From positions 1 through 64,000 of the forward strand of contig JASANH010001389.1 of assembly GCA_030248295.1 (NCBI GenBank): a stretch of 64,000 nucleotides of DNA. The letters run 5' to 3'. The stretch comes from Mesodorylaimus sp. YZB2_4 (taxonomy: Eukaryota; Nematoda; Enoplea; Dorylaimida; Dorylaimidae). A program made the position numbers and the translations under genes. This document shows positions 20,201 through 30,670 of the stretch, piece by piece (position 1 is the stretch's first letter; each line of letters opens with the position of its first letter). The notes below the pieces were generated by a model. That model searched no databases, was not told the DNA's origin, and saw only the letters and a program-made list of their open reading frames with translations.

Positions 20201-23200
20201 AAAAATGAGAAAACGTAAGTTTTTTGTATTCTGCATACGAGACCTTTTAGCATCGGCGACTTGTTACCTTTCGTTTGACACGCTTCGCCAGAGTACAAGC
20301 GTTCGCATCGACACTGCCCATCTTTCAATTCACCGTGCCCTTGGCAAGAGTCCTTGGGTTCTGAAATGGAGGCAGAAGGAGGGTGCAAGTGACAAAAGCA
20401 ATTTTCGTGATGACTGTAATCAAGGAAGGCTGGCAATGGATTCAAAAGTAGACCGACTGAGTGACAAAAACTAACAAAACTCGTTCAAGTGGGTATTCGA
20501 GTTTCGGACGAACAAACTCGTTGCCCACAGAATCATCATTTGAAAAAAGTCAAAACGAGACTTTTACCTCTGAGAATATTCACATCGGCGCATGACCAAA
20601 ATTGGTATTCCCCCCATTCTCCCGCCTGTCGTAACAATCGAATTCCGCAATTTTGGCATTCGAAATCACTAGGCAAGGTCACTTGGTACGTTTGAGAACT
20701 ACGTGAAAAAATATGGTTAGGAAAGACTCTAGTCTTGCGGAATAGCTGACACTTACGTCTGGTCCCCTTCTCCGATGAACTGGGTGCTTTCTGGTGTTAA
20801 TGCGTAACGAGGTTGATCTTTATCATCCAACAATTCGATTCTGAATCCGCCCTGAAAGACCGAAGCTCTCTCGATTACGGTATTCGCCCTCGGATCGCCT
20901 TGGTGCACTTACTTGATGCGGATATGTCAATGTCCAAGTGACATTGAACGTGGAACCGGATCGGAGAGTCGTCGGGTTCCCTAAAAGCATGAGTCATCTA
21001 CAATATAGCATACAAGAAACGAACCAAAGAGGGGTAATCTTGCATTCCGATCAACGACCACAACAGACTGCCAAGAATTCAAAAGCTACAATGCGATTTC
21101 GATGCTTTGCTAATCGAAAAAACATCGAGATCGCTCATCCTGAACCTTGGCGTGAGTGAGCTTTGTCCTTACAGCCTCTTTTAGGTAGCATTATGATATT
21201 TTGCCATCCACACAACATAATAGCAACGAATTGATTTTAGCAGGGTAACAGCGGCAACGTGGTTTGTTGCGGCATACATTAGAGCCTGATTGATGGACAA
21301 GAGAAGTTTCCAACCGAAAAGAGCATCAGGACACAACGTGGTCAGAAATCAATGTTGTACCAGCGCATAGAGTGTCAGCAGGAAGCTTGGTCGATCGGTT
21401 GGATCTAACAGCAGCAATCTAACTGATTCGCCCAGGAAACCCACAGAATCGATTGGTAGAAGCGACCAATTGATTCTGTCGAGTGGTGTGGTGGTCTGCT
21501 GGCAGAGGTCAGCATGCGATATGTTTCAGTGGGGCTAGCACGATGGACCATTAATCTCATGATCAGAGGCGCGAGTTCGAGTCCCGCTCAAGGTCCAAGT
21601 TTGTGTAAAATGCCTCTTAACTGAAAATTACAAAACCTCTTTCCATTCTAACTCTAACTTTACAACACTGGTTCAAACGATGCCAGAACCAAACCAGAAA
21701 TAAGTACGACATCGATGACCTACTGTACCTGAACTAGAATCAGTGAACGCAGAATCGCATGGCTGCCACGCTTGGCAATTTTAGATAGAAGGAATGATTC
21801 CGATTGAAAAACGCAAGCCCCGAGAAGGACTCGAACCCGCTCCATTAAGATTATCGCATGATTTGCATTCACTGCTGCTTCAGGGTTTGGTTTACTGCAT
21901 ACTGTACACACACTGGACACACACACATACAGCAGATACCGTGAAGCATGAATGAACATGTCCAAATCTGTTCATAAACTAGTTTCTCAAACCGCTGTTT
22001 ACTACACTTATGACCAGCAAGCGATTCAAGTAAATGTTTTTAGCTATTTTTACTTCCACATTAGCAGCTGAAGCGAAACAAATATTCTCCCCACCCTCAT
22101 AACTCCTCTCATTTTGCATGCCCCAACATGGAGTAAACATTATGAACTCCCTTTTCACCTCGTATCGAACACGCGTTGCCGGACGCGCTCTGGTTTTTCT
22201 CGGCTCCAAAAAAGGGATTTTGACATTGTCCAGGCCCGAGCATGAACAGAGCTCGGACGCTTGGCTGAACGAAAATTCGGCGAATAGGTCTTTCACATGC
22301 GATGAAAAACAGGCAAACTATCGAGTTCTTGTTCGAGAAGTTTGGAAAACGGTCACAAATGCACGATTGAACACAGTGGATGGCGTGGAATCTATGACTC
22401 AGGAGATTTTCTTACTTTTCGGGCGTCTTCACGGTTTTTTTCACTTACGCCCTATTTACACACGTGGAGGTGTTTTTCCGAGAATATACGCCCGTAATGT
22501 CCCGGACCATTTTTGTCTATGGCATATTCAGGATTTGAATGATGACAAGAGAAGTTTCCAACTGAAACAGAGCATCATGAGCGAAATGTGACGTGGTTAT
22601 GGACAGAGATTTTAGGGTCCCAGCAGGAAGCTTGGTTGATCGGATAGACCTATCAGAAAACTACTGGCGACGCCGAGCCCTTAAAACGAAGCCATTGTCA
22701 AACCAGACTCGCCTCACACATGGTGCAGAAAAGCCAACTTATTGTCGCAGTAATTTTGCAGCTGCTGAAGCAAGGATTTACAATTTCTTAGTCCTTGTGA
22801 AGGATTCGATGACCAGGCCAAAATTTCAGCCGCCAACTTGTTGTTTCCTTTGAAACCCATCCAAGCATTTCCATGTCACCAACTGGCCTATCATCTTTTC
22901 TGATCTGGCCCCGACGTCCTCTGGACCCAGTGAACCCTTCTTTTACACTCGTGACTGACGACGGGCATAAAGGAGATGAAAACGCCATGTCATGTATTCT
23001 TGGTAGAGGCACAGACTGGGAGGTTACCGATCTACATAAACGCCTCCCATGCATTTGATCATTCAACCTTGTCCCAATTAGCCACCCATTCATCCGCCAT
23101 AACCCAATATGGAAGTTTACAGGGCACTAAAAAGTTTTGAACTTTGCCGATAAGGGAATGCGGATACAGCGAAGGGAACTGGAGAATCGAGGTTAAAAAA

Positions 23201-24986
23201 TGCATTTTACAAGCATTCGTGCGCATAACCTTCACCTTGATCGTATATCGAGCGCGTGGCCAGTTATGCCAAGTATGCGCGAGCCGAGTCAAAGTGTCAA
23301 GTATGTCTTTTTCATTCGATCTTGTGCAAAGGGTCAGTACAAACGAACCGTCGTCATCTTCGTCTCAACGCCCATGAACCCGTTTTGAATCGAATAACAT
23401 TAAAAACAGTGACATAGAAAATTGGAAAGAGAACGCGCCCTTGTTTAATGAAACAAATTTTCAAATCCATTCTCCAAACCGCAGCACCATTAGAAACGGT
23501 ATAGGGTGGTCGATAGGGTCCGTTGGAGCGTGTAGGTACAAAAGAATAGGACAACGAGACCTGTCCACTCCGTTTTTCTGTCCTATTGGTGACCAATTAT
23601 GGAACCAATCACACCGACCCATTGGCCGCCTTACGCACCCGCGCGCGAACTGTTCCTGCCATGAGCAGCGACTGCTGCGCTGCGTTGGCTGCTGCTGGCT
23701 TTTTCCACGACTCGCTACACTCGAACTGTAAAAATAAAATGGGCCCACAGGCCAAACCAGAGCGATTACGATAAGTAAATCATCGAACTAAGACTGTCAT
23801 ATTCTTCTTGGCAACAAGATCAAAACCTAAGAAAAACTCAAATTTTCAAGCGGAGTAGGGATTGTGCCAGTTTCATTCTACGCCCCACGGGGCCTAACGT
23901 TTTCACATTATGTTACGTAATACGAATCACCAAGATCTCACAAATAAAAACGTGTATCCGTTTTGGAAATGGTAAATGGGTTGGTCAAGCGAAGGGGCCT
24001 AAAAACATGTCCTCGATCTTCTATTGGCAGCTAATCTCGACCCGTAGTCTAGACCCGTATTGAGAACGTGAAAGAAGCAAACAGAAAGTTTCAAGAGGCC
24101 CAATTCTGTACCAAAGAATGTCAAAATCTGGGACTAGCCTAAATTAGGTACGGGAACACTCTTTTCTGATGTGAAGCAAAAACTGGTCAGTGAAATCTTA
24201 AAATTTCAAACGGGTCCTCTCTTTTGTGCAAATACAATTCTTGTCAATACGAGATACCAGCTTTTTCTGGACTGTGAAAATGTAAATTGAAATACAGGAT
24301 TGAAGAAACACTCTTTGAATCGGGCAAAGCTGTGGAGCTGAATTTCCTTGTTTTCGCTCCAAGAATGAACCTACTTATTGACCTATTCTTGGCGGCGGGC
24401 GCACAAAAGGTGAGATTGGTCCAAATCTAAATGCGTCATATGCGATATACATATCGCCTATTTTTGACTTTGATTTCTAGGCGATGGCATTTTTGGAAAA
24501 GGTCAAAACTCAGTTTGCTGTGTGATCGTGTTAGGCGGCCTGGGTACCGCCCTTCCGCTCCAATCCACAGTTTTAATCTTGAACAGTGTCACGCATGCCT
24601 TCTTTCCCAGTGGGCAAGTAACTGAACGGTCTGGGTATTTGTTCCACTAAATGCGTACTTTGCACATACTCCGCACATACTCCGTCATCGAACGCATGAC
24701 GGATGCCCCGAAAGGCAATGAACCCCAGCCACACCAACGCGAGCACGCACAAAGAATCGTCTGAGACAATGCATCGAGCGAAAAACAGTTTCTACTCACC
24801 TTTTCCAAGTGCTGGCTTTGGAACTCCGCAAGGACCCTTCGTTCTGGTATTATCTAAGAAATCCAGCGAAGGATATCGGGCTGGTGGGAATGAGAGGGAA
24901 ACATGAGCTTTGCTCGAGTCCAACATGAAAATCAAAATGAAAAGTGCAAAAGGAGCAAAGTAAAAATGAATGAAGGATCGTGGCAT
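14206..24986 (-). CDS. LPMO-like/EGF/DOMON/SEA type I membrane protein, 1794 residues
   Basis: Twenty exons join in frame (5385 nt): 24800-24986, 20913-20980, 20757-20851, 20568-20698, 20268-20360, 20076-20198, 19926-20020, 19634-19862, 19129-19494, 18849-19027, 18536-18773, 18123-18472, 16898-18068, 16216-16841, 15745-16159, 15552-15682, 15287-15491, 15101-15234, 14866-14919 and 14206-14700. A signal peptide (1-27) precedes His28, the start of a compact domain resembling chitin-active LPMOs (His84, CQNC, QFWSCADV; to about 158). Two EGF modules follow (to about 232), then half of a DOMON domain (YWRILK... SWIAIGWRP). Next come a mucin-like linker, two complete DOMONs, a Pro/Ser/Glu-rich linker, the other DOMON half (HPMDCVDMVIGSA... 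MFIVWAKGQ), a further DOMON, a SEA domain (about 1456-1567, QGSVIADVEV), one helix (about 1577-1600) and a Pro/Tyr-rich cytoplasmic tail ending PPPGYYRPY. Intron 1 is 3.8 kb. Arthropods have comparable LPMO-like/EGF/DOMON proteins; oxidative action on cuticle glycans is inference. Confidence 0.88.
21297..22660 (+). repeat. dispersed ~120-base repeat, two copies in intron 1
   Basis: A segment beginning GACAAGAGAAGTTTCCAAC occurs at about 21297-21410 and again at about 22545-22660. It is shared with scattered differences, including a second conserved block CAGCAGGAAGCTTGGT followed by GATCGG. Both copies are in the same orientation, about 1.25 kb apart, in the first intron of the LPMO/DOMON gene. 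No coding capacity is evident. Probably two remnants of one mobile-element family. Confidence 0.65.
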
Positions 24987-26589
24987 TTTCAAATCGTTCT
25001 TGCACCACTCCAAATCGAAATTTGCACGGAGCTGTGAGACGTTGGATCAGAGAGCTCTGGTCAAAAAGGCTGTTGGATCGAATGCCACTAACACATCGAG
25101 GAGTCTAGAAATGATCGTCCAGCAAGAACTACCGGCCACAATTTGTCTTTTGGCCGTTATATTTTGAGGGGTCAATTCCAAAAAGACGATAATAACGAGG
25201 CAACAGAACGCAAGAACAGGCGGTAGTCCGTAAAGGGGGATGAGACAGGTAAAAAAGGAGCGTCGCTCGACGTCCTCTCTGGGAGTCAGTCTTTAGAGAG
25301 GATGCAAAGCCCTGGCGTTCGCCCGTTCCGATTGGCCAGTCGTCGTGGTCGAGGACGATAAGACGTCGTCTTTAGAGGCGTCTCGTTCAAGATGACACAG
25401 GGCGCAGAAACAGTTCCCAAATATAGGCAGACCAGAATGAATGCGACTTTTTGGGCCGTCTTCTCCGTCTCCGCCCGAATGCACTGCCCGTGGCCCAAAC
25501 GCCAAACGTCGACCGAGGGTGGCGGAACGCCCGTACACAGAGTCTGTGGCCGTAGAGTCGATAAATATATGCGACCATATAAGGAATACGAGTCAGTGTT
25601 AAGATTTTGACGTCTACGCCTGTGACGAATTCAAAAATTGATGCGCATTCGTGTCAGCACAAGGCGACGCGGCGGCCATTTTCCGAGTTCTACGCACATA
25701 CAAATGCTGTGTCGAGGCAAAAATATGAGGGTGGGACTACATGGACAAGTGGCCTACATGCGCTTGCATGCTACAAATATCGCATGAATCTCTACGAATA
25801 GCCTACAAAGAACATTCTACTCCCCTATTGTCGCATGCTCCCATACTTCCCGTGCTTCCTCGTGAATTTTCGCCTTTGGAAGCACACACAATAAACATTC
25901 AAAATTGTATATTTGTCATTTTTGAACCACAAATTTTAGACAGCAGCTGCAGCTACGAAACTCGACTCCACAGACTCTTGTCACGACTCGCGACTGCACA
26001 AGGCATGGTCACTATAAACTGCCATCGAGTCTGCATTCCGATTAGAACATTCCTCGAGTCTCGTAATCTAAATTTTCTGTCACATAAACAAATCAGTTCC
26101 CGTAGTCCATCGACCACACACCCACTGCCGTCTTTATGAAGATTCTGGTGGCATCTCGATTCCAACAGTCGTGCACGTTTGCAATATAACCCGAGCAAGA
26201 CGTGTCCTTGAAGACCACAGTTAATGGTGACTAGACTCCCCGTCAGACTGGTCTTGTTTTCATGCCTGCGGCGCAAGACCATACCTTTGCGTAAATACCA
26301 CAGAGAGAGAGGGAAGGAGGGGTTGAGTCTGGAAGTTTGCTCCTTGCTAAATTTTGATCTGGATCGCTTTCAGGACGATCAGGAAACACCGTAGTAGTTT
26401 TCTATTTTCACACAGCTGTAGTTTCGAACACATCCTAGCGCTCACGATCAGTCCCATAAAATGCAGTCCTTTCGGGCACCGAGACGTGTTCTCAGAACAA
26501 ACATGTGACCACCTTGAGCTGCGATTCCGAGGATTCATTTCTGCACAAAAACAGTGTTAATAACATAATAGTGCCAAAACAAACGAACT
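24987..26589. other. intergenic; 5' flank of the LPMO/DOMON gene
   Basis: Probably contains the promoter of the minus-strand gene at its left edge. Several overlapping frames at 25290-25600 reflect a GC-rich stretch, and none has a recognisable motif. No RNA gene is seen. Confidence 0.45.
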
Positions 26590-27229
26590 TACGGCGTGCA
26601 CAAGCAATGATAGCTTGAAGTGTTCCAGTTTGGTATTGCAGCCTTTACGTGAGGCCCACGAATGATAGAAGCGACCCCTTGAAAAACAAAGCCTGTTTCG
26701 AGCAAATACGACGCCATCATTCTTCCGGAGTGCAGCCCTCTGACAGCTTCTCAGCCATTTCGATTATTTTTGGTCAACCTCATCCAGAATTTGAGGACCG
26801 TAATCCAACACAGTTTTCATCTCCTCTTGAGTCAACCCGGGCTTCTACAAAAGTGAGTCTCCAAGCAAGCTGTTACTTATTATTATCAAGAACGTACTAT
26901 ACCATGGCACAGACCGTTGAGGCTTCCGTGCTGAAAAAATTCTCGTACGATTTTTGACGCCGCGTCAAATATTTCGTCCAATATCTAAAGCACAAAAAAA
27001 TTGTATTTAGCGCTAGAAACTATTTTACTGCAACTAACAATCTCGTTTGGTGGCTGGGGTTTCTGATTCATTTAGGTAGTTTTGTATTCATCCAGCAACA
27101 ATTCTATGCCTGCTTCACTCAATATGTCGAGCAGATGGGCTTTCTTATGTTCGAGCAAGCCATCCCTCATCTGAGCCGCCAGCTGACTCTCCACAGCCAT
27201 GGACACCTCGAACGCTGCCAAGCCATGGC
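26590..27229 (-). pseudogene. coding-like remnants, possibly a broken short-intron gene
   Basis: Three minus-strand pieces look coding and are bounded by splice-like signals. 27072-27229 reads AAFEVSMAVESQLAAQMRDG and ends at an in-frame TAA. 26902-26983 reads ILDEIFDAASKIVREFFQHG. A piece starting at 26844 reads KPGLTQEEMKTVLDYGPQIL and continues as KIIEMAEKLSEG only after a one-base shift, then meets stops. The last two pieces resemble each other (ILDE... followed by K-I-V/I and a helix), as if from a repeated helical domain. The frames cannot be joined without frameshifts or stops. I do not recognise the family. Confidence 0.3.
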
Positions 27230-28216
27230 CTAGAAATCATCGCTGCCGCAAACGAGCGAGCCAATACACAAAGAGCTTAATAATACCTCGAGGCACAATA
27301 CAGACCGATCTGATTTGTCGAATCGAGCTATTTATGCAGGCATCCGACTTGCAGCTAAACCATAGCACTTTTTCTTCGGCTGCGCGTTCCTCCAAATCCA
27401 AGTTGATACTTAAGATGTGATGATAAGGGTGACCTAAAATAATGAAGACAAGTTTAGATTTTGAGAAAACAGCCATCTGGCTTTCGGTACAGAATCATGA
27501 GGGAGGAAAGAGAACAAACCAACGAGACGCGACAGAAAACTGTAGGAAAAATGCTGAAAAGCGGACTTTGCAATGCAGGGCGGGACTAAATGCTGGTAAA
27601 ATGGTGACCTTTGGAACACTAAAAAAGCATACCCAAACAAAGTCCATACAAGCCGCAGGAATATCCTTAACATTCTGTTTAGCACGAAGAAATCAATGGT
27701 CGATTGGTAATATCAATGATGCGAACTCGATTTCCGCTTATGGCTCATATTCTGTTTCAGCAGTATTTCTTTGTTTCAATTCCTCGATTTGAAAATTATA
27801 CCTACAGGATAGTGGCTTTGATACTGACAGCCTCATTCATTTGCGATTTGTGAGATTCTCTGCCTGTGACCGAGCGGACGAGCCATTCTTAGTCACCGCG
27901 CCATTTGAAGCCGCCGTCTGTAATAAAAAACTTTTTAGGAAATACCCGCAGAGTAGTTAAAGTTGCAGTCAGAATCAGGGATACAACAATTTCTTGGCGG
28001 CTGACGGTGAGACCAGAAGAGAGGAGTCAACTCTTTTTTCAACTCTCCACAAACTCTTTTGACGGACGAAAAACTCTAAGACAGGCCTGGACACACAATG
28101 GCTAGCAATGACTAGGAGCGGTCAGCGTCGCATGTCAAAGTAATCCGGATAGTTTGACATGGGGAAACCCCTATGTCAAAGTAGCCTGCCGGCTGCATTG
28201 GCATAGGTCAATGTAA
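27230..28216. other. intergenic, nothing recognised
   Basis: Only short unsupported frames on both strands. Confidence 0.5.
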
Positions 28217-28639
28217 CTTTTTTTAAAAAAATTTTGTGGGCCGAAGCCCGTTTTGCCTCTAGCCGGCCAGCAGTCAAACCTTATAAGCAGGGCTGTGCGG
28301 GGACCGGCACACAAAGCAGCGTCCCTCTGCGTGTCTCCACTAGGAGCACCTCCACACGAGGGCATCCTGGACTGGACACCGACTTTCTGGACAATGGTGG
28401 GCAGGCTTTGAACCTTGTCGGTGTTTGACAGCCGAGACTGTCTACTCGTTTGGCCTCCGTCTCTCCACTCGGAGCACCTCGGAGGTACCGGGTGAGTCAC
28501 CCACGGCCTGGCGTGCAAGGTCAGCGAGGGTTCGCAAACCGACCTCCATCACCGGGGATCGAATCCGGGACGGGTCCGGCCACCCACTCCCAAGTAATAC
28601 GGGGAGACGAATGCCGAGCCGCTGCGCACCGCGGTCGCA
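28217..28639 (-). mobile_element. tRNA-derived SINE, copy 1
   Basis: Read on the minus strand, the head at 28639 contains an A-box-like GGTGCGCAGCGG and, at 28554-28566, a B box (GGATTCGATCCCC). These are followed by a body of about 330 bases ending in an A/T-rich tail. The whole unit aligns with 63153-63617 apart from small indels, for example about nine bases near the B box and a block of about 30 bases near the tail. The internal polymerase III promoter in a tRNA-like head, with no coding sequence, defines a SINE. It lies in intergenic DNA about 860 bases from the 3' end of the kinase gene. Confidence 0.85.
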
Positions 28640-29496
28640 GGTCAATTAAACTGGGGGTAATTCCTTCGGCCCAAGCGCTGTCGATTTCTAGCCTTTTTGA
28701 TCAGCTCGCAAGTAATCTAGAGCATCTTCGCGTAATGGTTTTTTGTGTTTGATTTGACGTGGCAATTATGTGATGTAGTTAGGCTGGGATATTCCTGGCC
28801 CTCAGTCCTGATCACACCACACTCAATGATGCTTACCAAAGCACGTTGATATGGCTGATATCGCGCCCTGCGACGTTCGCCAGCGATACGAGCCATTGAC
28901 AAAAGACGATTGAAATAACGAATAGATGAAATAATGTGGTTTCTTTATTTGAGCAATTGACGCAGCACGACTTACTGATACATGAATAGACCTCCTATTT
29001 ATACCTTTCCTAATACACATGCTTGGTAAGAACTGGTCCGTCTGAACAAATACACCAAGAAAAACAGGTCCAAATCAGTGGCACAGGTAAAATGACATAA
29101 TGCAAAACGGGCTACAGCATGGGCCCTCGCCCGTGATCCAGAACATATTACCTGTGCATGCCTAATTAAACATGACAAACTGGACCTATTCTAATGCGTG
29201 AAGATCAATTGGTGATTATGGCCTGGCAGCGCTTGTCATAGAAAGTGATTCTCAACGGAAAAATTTGCGCGGTAGAATTCGACCTCAAATACCCTTATCA
29301 CACACGCCGGGGATTAACACTGCCAGATACCCACTGCCAACTATGACAGGCTTGCAGCGCCAACTACCCAATTTTCCACCTTTATACTGTGTGTACGTAC
29401 ATTTTTCAAACAAACATCCCATGAATGCAGGCAGGACCGAGTTATTAGCAACAGCAAAATCATACATGGACACATCTTTCGTCACAGTCTCAAGGT
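28640..29496. other. intergenic, nothing recognised
   Basis: 3' flank of the minus-strand kinase gene and 5' flank of the SINE. No supported feature. Confidence 0.5.
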
Positions 29497-30670
29497 TTAT
29501 TTGAAAGAGTTCCATCCGCATTCCCAATCGTACGGATCTGCCGGACTGGTACCCAAGCGCTGGTTTAGCTTTTTGAATAATTGGTCAAGCCTGGAATAGT
29601 CAGGTACGTCGGCGTACCTGAAACGCAATAAGCTATTACGCAGAAATATAAGGCTAAAAAGCTGGGAGTTTACTTCAAACAGTTTAAGTATGCACCCATT
29701 TCGATTAGTTCTGCTGGCGCCCCTTTGCACACATCCTCCACGGTACTTTGTTCTTTCATCGCCAATACGGCTCGCTTTTCGCGTAGTAGTCGCCAAGGAA
29801 GTTGACCATGGAATGCTTCGGCCATCGTGTACCACAGAGAGATCAAATCGTCTTTTCGGCCCAAATCCTGCCCCAAGTGCGCGATGATCGATGCATAGCG
29901 AACTGTACCTCTGAACGTCACCTTTGCTCGCTGTGGAACCACTTCGCCACTTGGTAAGACGTGCAGCCTCGCCATGCCGTAGTCGATTAAGTAGATCACA
30001 CGGCATGTGTGTTGTGTGCGACCAATCGCGAAGTTAGACTAGCAAGTCAAATCCACTGAGGAAATGCTCATCCCAGTAGTTACCGCTTTCCAACTTACTG
30101 CTTTCACGTCCCGATGGAGATAACCAATCTGGTGCAGATCTACGATTGCTTCAAGCCACTCGGAACACAACCTGGCTGCTGTACTGATCGAAAACCTCGA
30201 AGCCTGCCTCTCAGGGCATTCCTTTCGCAGCTCCGACAAGTTCTTTCCCAGAAGTTCCATGGCGATGAAATTCAGACGATTGTCTACTTTTCCAGCAGCG
30301 AACATTTTCACAACATGCTTATGGCCTACAATTCTGGGACTTACAGTATCAGACGGAAGCCAAGCCAGAGTAAAAACTCGGCGAGCACACCTTTCATTTT
30401 CAGGAGTACTTCCACTTCGTGTCCGAGCACTGCAGGTTTCGCGGAGCGATCTTCCAACTTCAAGGCAACCTCAACGTGAGGACGGTCTTGCATGGCGGCT
30501 GCGTATACTTGGCCGAACCCTCCAGTTTTGATTTTTCTTGTCTAAATAACTTAATATTAGTCATACTGCTTAAAATTCTAGAAAATCAAACTTACTATGA
30601 CATATTTGTCCGACACCACGAATCCAATCGGCACCAAGTCGCTCAAAGGCGTCTGCGTTTCTTCGTCCAT
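29497..30670 (-). CDS. tau-tubulin/casein kinase 1-type protein kinase, 312 residues
   Basis: Exons 30596-30670, 30391-30541, 30099-30325, 29674-30038 and 29497-29617 join in frame, with introns of about 55-65 bases. All main kinase elements are visible: a glycine loop (KIKTGGFGQVY), the ATP-binding Lys in VALKLE, HRDVKASNFAIG in the catalytic loop, DYG in place of DFG, then TFRGTVRYASIIAHLGQDLG and DDLISLWYTMAEAFHGQLPW, which are typical of the TTBK branch of the CK1 superfamily. It ends with the PADPYDWE region just after the fold. There is no long regulatory tail, unlike vertebrate TTBKs; this compact form is common among nematode TTBK-like kinases. Catalytic residues appear intact, so it should be an active Ser/Thr kinase. 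The substrate is unknown. Confidence 0.88.

Noticed and set aside
21530..21860. Two tRNA-like stretches with TTCGAGT loops, one on each strand
   Set aside because: A- and B-box-like words are present, but acceptor and anticodon stems do not pair, so I do not call tRNA genes.
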